Origin: Aspidiotus rigidus
Lineage: Eukaryota; Arthropoda; Insecta; Hemiptera; Diaspididae
Direction of reading: 5' to 3'
DNA: 64,000 nt
NCBI GenBank assembly: GCA_035079385.1
Contig: JAVHKY010000003.1
Location: 13,185,501 to 13,249,500 of the forward strand
Translations under genes and position numbers: made by a program
Shown here: one piece after another, positions 1 to 10,325 of the stretch
Numbering within the stretch: the first letter of the stretch is position 1
How the letters are laid out: each line of letters opens with the position of its first letter
Notes under the pieces: generated by a model
The model's database searches: none
What the model was told of the DNA's origin: nothing
Seen by the model: only the letters and a program-made list of their open reading frames with translations

Positions 1-720
1 ACTTTGAAACTGTATATAATGGGAAGGGAATTTGAAAAAAATTGATCTATGACATCATCAGATCGTGACATCACAAGGTTGACGTGTGAAGTCATCAAAG
101 TGTGATGTCACAAACCCGGACTTTATAGTTAGACATAATAGGAGAACTTGAAAAAAGCTGATGACGTCATCAGATTGTGACGTCACAGTCCCGGACTTTT
201 AAAACTGTATAATTATAATGGGAAGGGAATTGGAAAAAAATCCATCTATGACATCATCAGATTGTGACATCATAAGGTTGACGTATGAAGTCATCAAATT
301 GTGATGTCACAAACCCAGACACTGTAGATAGATATAATAGGAGAACTCAAAGAAAAGCTGATGACGTCATCAGCTTTTCTACGAGTTCTTCTCCTATTAT
401 GTCTATCTACAAAGTCCAGGTTTGTGACATTACAATTTGATGACTTCATACATCAATCTGATGATGTCATAGATCAATTTTTTTCAAGTTCCCTTCCCAT
501 TATATACAGTTTCAAAGTCCGGGACTGTGACGTCACCATTTGATGATTTTTTACGTCAACCTTGTGACGTCACAATCTGATGACGTCATCAGCTTTTTCC
601 GAGTTGCTCTCCTATTATGTATACCTACAAAGTCCTGGACTGTGACGCCACAATTTGATGACTTCACAGGTTAGCCTTGTGACGTCACAATCTACATTTT
701 TCAAATCCCATGTGCGCTAT
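1..720. repeat. Palindromic repeat rich in TGACGTCA (CRE-like) sites
   Basis: Blocks containing GATGACGTCATCAG, TTGTGACGTCAC and TATAATGGGAAGGGAA recur in the first 350 bases and return as reverse complements from about 363 to 700. The centre is the self-complementary GCTGATGACGTCATCAGC near 357-374. The arms therefore form a foldback structure of about 2 x 350 bp, and the left arm may continue beyond the window. TGACGTCA is the cAMP-response-element core, but here it is part of a repeat unit. No coding sequence is supported inside it. Confidence 0.8.
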
Positions 721-938
721 AAAACAGGTTTTGTGTCACCCCTCGTTCAACTTTGTTAAAGAACTCGTGAGTTCTTTTTTTTTCCTAGCTCGTTAACTGG
801 TTTACTTCCTAAAAAGGTCAAGTAAATGTTCAGAATTTCTTTTCAGTAGACATCCTGACTTACCTCTAGAGCTTGAGGACTGAGAAAGAACTATGCAAGT
901 ATTCCTGAATCGCGCCTAGCTACTATACGAATAACTGT

Positions 939-969
939 TTTATATAATTGCTAGTAAAAGTGCTCAGTT
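939..969 (+). promoter_or_regulatory. Core promoter: TATA box and arthropod initiator
   Basis: TATATAA at 941-947 is followed about 25 bases later by TCAGTT at 964-969, which fits the arthropod initiator TCAGTY with A+1 at 966. It lies 226 bases upstream of the phosphoesterase start codon. The start site is inferred, not measured. Confidence 0.5.
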
Positions 970-1191
970 TATTGGCATGATTCTGCTTCTCACGGTGTTT
1001 GAACGCATTGTTTACAATCCCCAGTCACGACACATGTTTACCTAATTATATTTATGAAATATTCGTCGCGGCATTTATATGTACACACACAATCATGGTC
1101 ATAATACTATTTTTGGTTTGTGCAGCGAATAGAATATCAATCTTTTCAAACCAAACGGCAGTACATCGTCAACATAAAATACAATTCCGTG

Positions 1192-2562
1192 ATGAAGGGA
1201 ACATTTGCTGCAATAATCGCTACATTACGTTTAGTGATATCTTATTGCAGTGACTGGCGGTTTACCATCATCAATACGAGTCCATTTAATTTTCTAGTTA
1301 GCAACGCTTTCGAAAAGGATATTTCCGAACGGATTCCTCCTGTTTTACGTCCGTTGACCCAACAAATCTTGGGTGTACGATTCGATGCTAAAGATAATTT
1401 ACAAATCGAATACGGTAATCGTTTAAAATTGTACTTCGCTATAGGTCCTGATCGTGTTGCCGAACTGGTGGATATTGAGCACGACGCCAGTATTACCTTC
1501 TCTTACGATCCTCAGTATCGTACTCTCGTTATTGGCGCTAATCCTAATCTTGATAAATTTTCGTTTATTGTCAGTTCTGATCCTCAACCCTACCGCTTAG
1601 ATAATGACGGAGATCCGAACGCGCAACGTTCTTTATGGTTAGAGACTACAAATCCTGTTTTCAATCGCATAGCTAAAGAAGAAACAGATGTACATCTAGT
1701 GATTGTGAATGGTGATCTTACTGAATATGGACGTACCACACAATGGAAAACATTTTTGAAGGCCATTTCTGCAATACACACTCTCATGGTGTGCGGTCTC
1801 GGAAATCATGATTATGAAAACAATGTCGGAGAATGTTCGGATATTGATCCTATAAATGGTATTGGAAAGAATTCCGTAGCAGTAGATTCACCGTCGGATG
1901 ACACATCCTCTGATTGGTTTCCATCCAGTCAATCAGAGTTGATGGGAATAAGTCTTGGGAAACTAATTGATGAGTTTAAAAAGTATGTTTACCCAGGGTA
2001 TTTGGACCGCTTGAAGAATTTATGCGCTCGTAGAATGGTTCAGCGAATGCGAGATCACGAGGGTTATTTGATGAAACTATTACCGAATTTTTCATGGGAT
2101 GAAGAGAGTTTAGCTTACGCCTGGAATTACGGCACGTTGTTACGTTTCGCCCAGCTACATAATCGTATAAATTACGAAGTCAGCTTGCGAGGTTTCTTGA
2201 CCAGTACCGTAGTTGTTAAGAGCAGTCTCGACTGGTTGATCGCCGACATGAACGAACATAAAGATCGTTCGTACATCCTGAATATACACGACGCGATGAG
2301 TCACTCGGACTTGGAAAACTTAAAACCGTATTTCGGTAGAATTAAAGCTATATTCGCAGGTCATACCCACGAGGCGGGAGTCAAATGTTTCAGAGGAGTT
2401 AAAATTTTCGATAGCGGAGCACTTTTCAAGAATGAGTTCTTGCGAGTCAACTTTTCGGAAAATGGTCGTTGCTTTGATGTGCTTCATTTTCTCAAAGACA
2501 GATATGTTTCTCCTTTGGCTACCGGTTACTGTTTCCAGTCTATACTAGAAAATCCCTGTTGA
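1192..2562 (+). CDS. Secreted calcineurin-like metallophosphoesterase
   Basis: Predicted hydrolase of phosphate esters using two metal ions; the substrate is unknown. The family signature is present in order: D130-P-Q132, G174-D175, G204-N-H-D207, H366 and G390-H-T-H393 (numbered from the ATG at 1192). The first 20 or so residues are hydrophobic and look like a signal peptide, so I chose this ATG over the upstream in-frame one at 1120. A good acceptor (polypyrimidine-rich, ending TTTGTGCAG) ends at 1124, so the 1120 ATG would straddle a splice site and the 5' leader is probably spliced. The coding part is one uninterrupted exon of 456 aa. About 110 residues precede the catalytic domain and look like a beta-rich leader domain. 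Promoter and poly(A) signal are both visible, so the gene looks live. The intronless coding region and D-P-Q first motif resemble bacterial secreted phosphoesterases, so horizontal origin is possible but unproven. Confidence 0.85.
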   Translation: MKGTFAAIIATLRLVISYCSDWRFTIINTSPFNFLVSNAFEKDISERIPPVLRPLTQQILGVRFDAKDNLQIEYGNRLKLYFAIGPDRVAELVDIEHDASITFSYDPQYRTLVIGANPNLDKFSFIVSSDPQPYRLDNDGDPNAQRSLWLETTNPVFNRIAKEETDVHLVIVNGDLTEYGRTTQWKTFLKAISAIHTLMVCGLGNHDYENNVGECSDIDPINGIGKNSVAVDSPSDDTSSDWFPSSQSELMGISLGKLIDEFKKYVYPGYLDRLKNLCARRMVQRMRDHEGYLMKLLPNFSWDEESLAYAWNYGTLLRFAQLHNRINYEVSLRGFLTSTVVVKSSLDWLIADMNEHKDRSYILNIHDAMSHSDLENLKPYFGRIKAIFAGHTHEAGVKCFRGVKIFDSGALFKNEFLRVNFSENGRCFDVLHFLKDRYVSPLATGYCFQSILENPC

Positions 2563-2651
2563 ATCTTATCATAGTCTTATAGTTTCTGGTATTTCGATGT
2601 TCCTCTCATTCAGAAAAACGTGTAAACTTGTATGATACATTTTGTAATTCT

Positions 2652-2657
2652 AATAAA
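2652..2657 (+). terminator. Poly(A) signal AATAAA of the phosphoesterase gene
   Basis: AATAAA lies 90 bases after the TGA stop. Confidence 0.65.
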
Positions 2658-2679
2658 ATATAAATGATTTCCTAGCAAT

Positions 2680-3059
2680 TTCAAAAATGGTTAGAATGAG
2701 CAGGCTCTTGGAGAAAATATGCCGAAAAATATAAAAGAGGGGCGAAGAGAAAGATGGACAAGGCAAATGAGTGAGGATGGATGTTGAACTTAACGTTGAT
2801 GGTGTCCAACGTAAAAGAATGGAACCTGTTCCATGAGGACGGAGGGGGGGATGAACATACTGGCATACCGCTGTCCGTTGTCTTCGAATACTAGCCTACC
2901 CCAATGAAGGAGTAGGAATCGATACGTTTTTGTATAAAATTACGATCATCCATAATGACGAGGATTGCTTGTGTGTCGCATGTGCAGCACCGCCCGTCAT
3001 CCATTATGGAGTAGGTGCGGGTTGCGTATGCATTTAATATAATTTCCTCCAACACCGGA
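2680..3059. other. Intergenic, nothing recognised
   Basis: No gene or clear repeat boundary seen between the phosphoesterase poly(A) signal and the 3' flank of the LINE. Confidence 0.5.
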
Positions 3060-3271
3060 ATCGACCCTTTCGGGTATAACTTCAGTGAAGGAGGAATCTC
3101 CTAGGCGAACCCCCTCTTCTACTCGGCAACTGCCAAGCTGCTTTGGCAACCGCCAAGCTGCAGTGCCCCCCTGGCACGCACAAAAAACATAAGAACACTC
3201 ACAACAACAAACACCACCACACTACACAATACAGTAGGTCACTGTTGGAGTTTCTTCATCTTCTTCTCTCT

Positions 3272-5034
3272 TCAGGGAAGGTCTTGGTCCTCTTCTTCCT
3301 GCAGATCTGGATGTTGATGGTACACAGGTGTTGAGTAGGCCATAGCGTGGTTCTGCATTTGCCTATTCCATTCCTGGTCCATCTTCCTCTTCATGATGGT
3401 GACCGCAAATGCAGACACCTGGTTCCATGCTTCTTCGGAACCTAGCATGGTGGGTACCAGGCTACTTGGGTCGAGCGCTTCATCTACCCCGATCTCTTGA
3501 AGAGACCGACTAAGCTCGTCCCGCTCACGCCTCCACGCCTCACACTCAAATAAGGTGTGTTGTGGTCCATCATCCCGCCCTTGGTTACAGTGCGAACACG
3601 TTGCCTGCTCAACTTTCCTTAACTTCTTGTGAAGGTACTTGTTGAAGCAGCCATGGCCGCTTAACACCTGCGTCAGGTGAAAGTTCAGCTGACCATAGTG
3701 TCGGTTCATCCACTCATCAAGGTCGCGTATTAGCACACGGGTTGTCCATGTAGCCAGCTCACTCTGGGCAATTCTTGCTTTCCACTTTACAAGCAAGAAG
3801 CGCCTGGCCTCCTGCTTGACCCGGAACACCACCGCTCTCTCCTCAGCAAGGAGCTCGATTGGTGGTGAACGTGCTAATACACAAAGAGCCTCCGTCGAGA
3901 CAGTGCGGTAGGCACTAACACACCTCAGCGCAGCTCTTCATTGGATCTTTACCATCTCTCTTCTTTGGTATGGTATCTTCATGCAGTCGGCCCATACTGG
4001 CGCACCATATAGGAGGATTGACAAGCCGGTGCTCATCATGATCCTTCTCCTTGCTTCTCTCGGTCCTCCTAGGTTCCTCATCAGGCGGCTTAGGTATCCA
4101 ACTACCCGGCCCGCCTTTTCCGCTGCCATCAGGAAATGGTGCCTGAAGCTCAGCGTTGAGTCAAACCAGATGCCCAGGTATTTCATTTGCTTCTTGGTTT
4201 CAATTTCCACACCTCGCAGGCAAAAGGTGGGTGGCTTGAACTTCCGACGGGTCGTGAATAAAATGGCCTCCGTCTTACTTGCTGCTAGTTCAAGTCCAAC
4301 CGACTCTATCCAACGCGTCACATCCTCTAGGGCCCGGTTTACCCTGCTCTCCACCGCTACAGTTGTTTCGGCGGTGCATACCACCAGGGTGTCATCCGCA
4401 TAGCAGATAAGCTTAACCCCCGGTGGCAGCCTCGCCTTGAAGATTCCGTTAAATGCGACGCACCACAAAAGCGGCCCAAGGACCGACCCCTGCGGCACCC
4501 CACAAGTAACAGGGCGCTTTACTGTACCAGCAGACGTCTCTGCTTGGATTTCACGGCAGCTCAGATAGCTGCCGATCATCCTGAGCAGGTATGCGGGCAC
4601 TCCCGCGTTCACAAGAGCTTCCAATATCATCTTCCATGGAATTGAATTGAACGCATTTCTTATGTCGAGGCTGACGGCTGCGCAAAACTGACGCATATCA
4701 ATTGCTGACTTGGCTATCCTCTTCAGCCGGATCCCAGCATCTGATGTGCAGCGTCTAGTTTGAAAACCGTACTGGCTATTAGAGATTATATCTCTTTCCT
4801 TCAGATAGCTCTCCAAAAGATTGGCTATCACTCTTTCTAGAAGTTTCCCAACATTGTCTAGCAGACAAAGTGGATGATAAGAGGATGGTAAACCAGGTGG
4901 TTTATCCTTCTTATCAATCAACGCTAGCCTGGCTTTCTTCCATCGCACAGGGAACAGTCCCCCAACATTTGCCGCATTGAATGTATCAACAAGCAGTGCT
5001 GGGTCAACTGAATGTATGGCGCTCCAACACGAGC
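3272..5034 (-). pseudogene. R1-like LINE ORF2, 5'-truncated, one premature stop
   Basis: Reverse transcriptase of a non-LTR retrotransposon. On the minus strand the frame is open from about 5034 to the stop at 3272 except for a TGA at 3938-3940, whose neighbours on both sides read as normal protein; it looks like a CGA-to-TGA change. Visible in order are the RT entry region (LPSSYHPLCLLDNVGK), QYGF, GVPQGSVLGPLL, the YADD catalytic box near 4391-4402, the thumb region (KYLGIWFD), and near the end a C-x2-C-H-C zinc knuckle (CSHCNQG...HTLFEC). These and the tail wording (VSAYRTVSTEA) fit the R1 clade. The endonuclease and ORF1 are missing, so the copy cannot move on its own. The 3' flank with GC-rich hairpin-like sequence continues to about 3060. 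The plus-strand open frame at 3981-4403 is only its antisense shadow. Confidence 0.88.
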
Positions 5035-5039
5035 GCTTT

Positions 5040-5399
5040 CAGCTAATCAGCCATTCTCGAAGTGTGGAAAGCAACTGAACCCAACACCAACAAGAACAAG
5101 CAACATCAAACAAAATCATGACCGAAGCTATGAGTGATCGAAATTTGAATCTTTCCCGTAGACTAATTTGATCAATCCTTCAGGAATATACCTGTTCAAA
5201 AAAATAATAATTCATTCTTTTTTTCTGGTAGACTTTTCAAATTTGTATTTTGGACAGTAAAATAAAGAATTCCCATCTACCTGTAAAGAAATATACATAA
5301 TCAAATCCCTAAAACTTGTGCTTTAGACTTTTGGTTTGAATTGTCGGCGTTTACACCATTTTTTTAATGGTCTTTTGTCATTTAACAGTAATTTTTTTT
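5040..5399. other. No gene seen
   Basis: AT-rich sequence upstream of the truncated LINE; no element ends or coding signal recognised. Confidence 0.4.
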
Positions 5400-5401
5400 A
5401 G

Positions 5402-5468
5402 GGGGCCGCGGGAAAGGAAGAAGCTATTGGAGGGGGCCGCAGCCTCCAAAAGTTTGAGAACCACTGGG
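5402..5468 (-). mobile_element. hAT-like element end (solo)
   Basis: On the minus strand it begins CAGTGGTTCTCAAACTTTTG and continues into purine/pyrimidine-biased GGCTGCGGCCCCC sequence, the style of hAT terminal repeats. No matching opposite end was found, so only one end is claimed. Confidence 0.45.
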
Positions 5469-6165
5469 ATAGAGCCTATAAAAATTTCTATAATCTAAGT
5501 GCGACAAATTCTTATAATATCCAACTTAGACAATATTTTCTTCTTTCCAATCGTACTTAATCCAGGTTGATGACGTCATAAATGCTCGAAAATATTCCAA
5601 GTTCCTTGAGATTCATCCGACAATTCCCTCCCCCTTCCCCATAAAAATATGAAACTTCTTCAAGTCCTGTAACCTACCTCGGCGTAGGTTGATGACTTCA
5701 TGAAATTTAAACGCAGATCGTTCGCGCTCGCGGATGTTTCGTAAATATGCACCCCAACAAAAAGATAGTGGATTCTCCGCTAAAAACATAGCATACAAGG
5801 TTTAGCCCGTTTTCAGGCCAAAAATTGTAGAGGTCAGGGTCTCGCATGTCTATAGTCTCCTCTAACGGTTGGAAGGAATGGAAACCAGCACAAATAAAAA
5901 ACTCTACAGCACAATCCAGCGCAATTGAATCAACTCAATCTCACTCCAAAATTTGATCTGGTGGGTTGGGGATATGGACCTGGTTGAAATCTTTCCAAAC
6001 CCCCTTATCATTTTTATAGCTCGATAGTACATAAAATTGAAGTCCTACTTCTTCATGACGAGGAAACTCAAAGGAGCAACACGAAAGAAGATATAAAGGA
6101 CCACACAAAAATTGAAAATACAAGAGGCTCAATCTTCTGGTTCACCCCCGGCTTTCTGATCTGCT
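5469..6165. other. No gene seen
   Basis: No homologous coding or element boundary recognised; short open frames here carry no family signature. Confidence 0.4.
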
Positions 6166-6169
6166 TCAT

Positions 6170-6510
6170 CAAGGTGAGTTTGATCCATTTATTCGCTCCG
6201 TTAATGATGCTTGCCGCACTTTCGAGCTTAAGTTAAGGAATAGGAAGAATTGTAAACTTGCTTCCCTCCTCAATTCTAAAGCTTTGGCTATAGTGAAAAA
6301 GATTGTATTGGTGATGGTACCATTCAGCAATTTCAGTATCACGAATTATAGTGAAACCAAATTCAATGGTGACAAATTGTCCCTCTTGGAGAAGGGTCTG
6401 AAGTTTGGGTTCCCCCTCTTGAAAATCAGGAGACTTTGGCCACCGTTGTCATTGACCTCACAGTAAAAATCAGCCCTAGCATTAATATCCAAGAAAAATG
6501 CGCCAAAATG
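6170..6510 (+). pseudogene. Penelope-like element remnant (N-terminal part)
   Basis: The translated stretch contains LSLLEKGLKFGFPLL, which matches the same region of the better PLE copy at 25.9 kb (TALLEKGVKFCLPPL), and is preceded by an arginine/lysine-rich segment (FELKLRNRKNCKLASLL). The frame breaks at the TAA near 6463. No reverse transcriptase core follows, so this is a short relic. Confidence 0.6.
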
Positions 6511-6724
6511 AAATGGGGAACATTGATATTAGAGACAAAAAAAAAAAAAAGGAGCGAATCTGTTCAAAAACTAGGATTTGCTGTAGAGAAGGAAAAATTA
6601 ATAGCTGAAGATTAAAAAGAATGAGTAATTTTTTATTAAATTGTATATTCGCATTCTTCATTAGTTCATTGCATCCTCCATTTCTACTCGATTGGACTAC
6701 CATTTTTTAAATATTTTTCAACCT

Positions 6725-6774
6725 TTTGCGGCCCCCCTGTCTACCTTTGCGGCCCTCAGTTTGAGAAGCACTGC
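6725..6774 (-). mobile_element. Second hAT-like element end (solo)
   Basis: On the minus strand it reads CAGTGCTTCTCAAACTGAGG followed by GGCCGC-rich sequence, close to the end at 5468 and in the same orientation. No partner end was found. Confidence 0.4.
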
Positions 6775-7700
6775 TCTGTCAAATTCAGAGAGAGACTTTA
6801 AGAAATATTTACTGCTCCATATCACATAGAACTGTATGTACTGAAGTATAGCACAAATAATAATCATACTAGTATATAAATATTCGCTCTTATTATACAG
6901 CTCGCGCAACTCAAGCCTCCCTTATCGCAACTTTCTTTTTCAAAGGATAAACTCATTTTATTTAAGTCTCATGTTTCCCTTCTCTTAAGGCTTCATAAAA
7001 CAATTTTAAATCAATTTTTTGCATTCGAGTGTTCCTGCACAAACCTGATATTTCTACTCATGCTTAAACACGAGGGAAACAAAGAAATGAGACTTGCGGG
7101 TTCCCTGCTGCCAATGGCCTCTAAATTTTTTCTGTATTATGCTGTTTAGTTTCTCGATTGGGAAAGGGGTTGGCTTTAGGATAAAATTGGATGGAATCGT
7201 TTGTGCTATGTTTGTTCGGGTACTCTTGTCCTCCAAACGTTATTTGTCAGCATGAATTCTTTACCCATATCATTATTTAAAAAATGTCAATAGTTTCCTT
7301 TAAAGCACATAAAACTCAATTTTTGATGGGTATTTTGCAGAGCAATGATGTAATACTAGAAAATCTGAATTTTTCATGATTTCTCCTTACTTTTACAAGT
7401 ACCTTCATTTTCAATGTACAAAAATATTAGAAACTGAAGAACATTATTGTTGTATCCTTTCAACTTCTGTCGGTGAAAAGCAGCAAATTTTGATTTTGTA
7501 AAGGCGATAAACTGTCTATACTGGTCATCAATTTTACCTTAATGAGTTTCGTTAGGTCGTCTGAATGAATTTGAAATTACTATCGCGGTAAACATCATCA
7601 CAACAGTTTAATTCGTCATATTCAAATTATTTTATGGAAATATATTCTTGATTGAAGTACGATAGGGCAATAAATTTTCATATTGTTCTATTAGAGCTCT
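6775..7700. other. No gene seen; upstream flank of the ankyrin gene
   Basis: AT-rich DNA with no coding signal. Confidence 0.4.
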
Positions 7701-7713
7701 GATGAAAATGTTT

Positions 7714-7741
7714 CTTATATACGCTATTCAAGCAGTCAGTC
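7714..7741 (+). promoter_or_regulatory. Candidate core promoter of the ankyrin gene
   Basis: TTATATA at 7715-7721 and TCAGTC at 7736-7741 resemble a TATA box and an arthropod initiator. The spacing (about 22 bases) is short of the usual 30, so the call is weak. It would give a leader of about 58 bases. Confidence 0.35.
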
Positions 7742-7795
7742 GTAAAATATAGTGAATTATAGTAGCTACAATTCTACCTATCATATTACTATAAA

Positions 7796-7856
7796 ATGGC
7801 TCTTCACAACCTAATTTACTGCGTTATTTCAATAAGTTTTCTTCGAATTTCCTGCG
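7796..7856 (+). CDS. Secreted ankyrin-repeat protein, exon 1 (signal peptide)
   Basis: The ATG at 7796 opens 20 codons reading MALHNLIYCVISISFLRISC, a typical signal peptide, followed by one extra base and a consensus donor (G|GTAAGT). The phase-1 junction fits the acceptor at 8401. This exon is too short to stand out alone; it is supported by the donor, the signal peptide and the exact phase match to two further exons. It would direct the ankyrin repeats into the secretory route, which is unusual because most ankyrin proteins are cytosolic. Confidence 0.78.
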
Positions 7857-8400
7857 GTAAGTACGACTTTATTCATTTAGAAATTCACGGAGGCTCATAA
7901 GCTGTTTGGAGAACGCATTATGCAAGCAGAATCGATTTTTTTTTCATGTATCTGGATTTTTGTCTGGAAAATTTAGCGTTTATTGGTGCGAAAGTGGATG
8001 AAATGCTGAACTTACCACCAAGAAACAGTGCTAACTTCATAACATAACCACCTTGGCCCAGATAGACAAAGCGCTCATAACTCGTATATAACTTTTTGAA
8101 ACCCAAAATCTGGTTTAATTGAACTTCTAAAGTCGGACATGGTTTGTTTGGTTCAATGCCGAAACCAATTATACCAGAGTATGATTTTTTTGATTGACGT
8201 AAGAAGAACCTAAAATGGAGGGGGGATAAGAGGTAGGTCTTATGATTTTCATGTACGTGATTAAAAAATCCCTAATTTCCTCTCACAGTAACTCTAAGGG
8301 AATTGCGACCCTCGATTCCACCTTTTTACGTCACTATCCCTCTGATAACTTAAGATTCCCGTTATAAAAATATGCTTTTATTCCATTATTTTCAATGCAG

Positions 8401-8505
8401 GGGCAATCTCAAATAGAGTTACTCGTGATGCTGGAAGTGATTTAAAATGTGAAGAATTGGAAAAACCGGACTGGTCGATTGGAAGTTTGAAAGATGTGCC
8501 ATTGG
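8401..8505 (+). CDS. Secreted ankyrin-repeat protein, exon 2
   Basis: A 105-nt exon between a polypyrimidine acceptor (TTTTCAATGCAG) and a consensus donor (G|GTAAGT). It reads in frame with exon 1 as 34 whole codons plus split glycine codons, including one cysteine (DLKCEELEKPDW). It is phase 1 on both sides. The product is the linker between signal peptide and repeats. I do not recognise a domain in it. Confidence 0.75.
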
Positions 8506-8663
8506 GTAAGTATTTAATTGTCGATATTGAACCGTTAATGTCTAAAATGTAAAAATGTTTACCTAGTCGCGTCGTTCTGTATCTAAGTATGTGTATTTAT
8601 GAGTAAATACCATTAATTTTTATTGGAACTCATATTGAATGAGTGAGTTGTAAGTAGAGCACT

Positions 8664-8795
8664 AATATTGAAAAAGTTTTCCAAGTGTACAATTCTACTT
8701 TATTAGTTGCTTTTACAAGAGTACTTTTGGGTGTCATCCCGTCATCAGTTGTACAAAGTGGAATAGTACACTTGGAAAACTTTTTCACCATTATA
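8664..8795. repeat. Hairpin repeat
   Basis: GAAAAAGTTTTCCAAGTGTA on the left and its inverted counterpart (TACACTTGGAAAACTTTTTC) on the right enclose about 80 bases. It may be a small non-autonomous element. No clear target duplication seen. Confidence 0.6.
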
Positions 8796-9059
8796 TTATG
8801 TTTCATATCTTTCCTGACTTTGCACCCGCACATCCGTTCCTTTAATATTGACCTCTTCTTGTATAATCTTATAGTAAGTTGATAGTGGACTTATTTATTA
8901 CAAATACAGTATACTAGACTAGACATGAGAGCAAACAAACAGAATGAGTGAGCCCCTGGAGCTAGTTAGCCAAACAAAGAAGGTGATTTAGACATAACTG
9001 GGTACTAAGCCTACGCCCTACACTAAGCTATAATATCGACCTTGGCTACTTTCATTATA

Positions 9060-9540
9060 CTATAGACATTCAAAAAATGTGTTGAAACGTTGAAATGTTC
9101 AAACTTTTAAACTTTCAAACATTTGAACAAATAAACATTCAAACATATAAAGTATCAAACATACATTCACATATTATACAAACATCCAAACTCACAAAAA
9201 ATATTCAAACAGACATCCAAATGTGTTGAAACATGTTGAAATGTGTTGCAACCTTTTCAAACCTGTTCAAACATGCTCAAACGTGTTGAAATGTGTTGCA
9301 ACCTATTCAAACCTGTTCAAACATGTTCAAACGTGTTGAAATGTGTTGAAACATGTTCAAACATCCAAATCTTGAAACTTTCAATCATTTGAACAAAAAA
9401 AATATTTAAACAAATAGACATTCACACATACAAAAAATCAAGCACACAAACATTTAAACATACACACATACAAACATTCAAACACACAAACATTTAAAGA
9501 TACAAACATTTGAACAAATGAACATCAAAAAATGAAAAAA
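9060..9540. repeat. Low-complexity repeats (AACATGTT / CAAACATTC units)
   Basis: Degenerate tandem units such as TGTTCAAACGTGTTGAAATG and AAACATTCAAACATACAAAC. A similar stretch returns at 9955-10070. Confidence 0.7.
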
Positions 9541-10179
9541 AAAATTTCTGGCAGAGCCAAATAAATAAAGATCATGTTTCATGTAATTTATAGATGTGAG
9601 ATTCTTTTGTTTCTCAATTTTGGCCATTTTCTTCTTTGAACGAAATATTCGCATTCTTTCTGCATTCCTTTTCTGCTGTTCCATACTGACGCCCTGGCGA
9701 GATACTCGCTTTCTTTCAGCATCCCTTTTTTGGTGTTCAAAAAAGGAGCTCTAGCGATATACTCGCGAGTAGCATTCAGCTGTCATGATTTTTCACGTTT
9801 ATTATGGATAGCCGTAACTTAGAGGAACGGATTTGTTTAAGCTTTCTCCTAATACTTGTAGTGTAAAAGAAGCCTAGATCTAGTATGAAGCTAGTATAAA
9901 GGAGGTTTGATCGCTTCTCTCTTTGTCTAGTATAATATTCTAGTACGTCAATAAAAACATGCAAGCATACAAACTTACAAACATTCAAACTTACATCCAA
10001 ACATACAATCAAACATTCAAACATACAACTATTTGAACATACAAACATTCAAACAAACAAAAAACGATGGCTTCCCTTACAAAGTTGAATGAGGAACGCA
10101 GGGAACCTGTTTTATGAGTCATATGGGATTTGGTTTTCAGAATTCAACGAACCCTAGACCTGGATGAAGCTAGTATGAA

Positions 10180-10325
10180 GAAGGCAGTATATACTCCGTT
10201 CATGTTAAGGAAGGATAGAAATATGACCTCGAGAACGGAACGCTCCGGGTAATTTTAATCTACCGTTCCGTTCTCAAGGTCATATTTCTATCCTTCCTTA
10301 ATGTGAACAGAGTATAGTATAGATC
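10180..10325. repeat. Near-perfect hairpin, arms about 50 bp
   Basis: Left arm contains AAGGAAGGATAGAAATATGA and GAGAACGGAACG; the right arm (10262-10315) is its reverse complement with a few changes. The loop is about 18 bases. It has the form of a foldback MITE. Confidence 0.7.

Noticed and set aside
1120..1191. Upstream in-frame ATG of the phosphoesterase
   Set aside because: It straddles a strong splice acceptor (AG at 1123-1124) and would bury the signal peptide; the ATG at 1192 fits better.
3981..4403. 140-codon plus-strand frame
   Set aside because: Antisense of the LINE reverse transcriptase.
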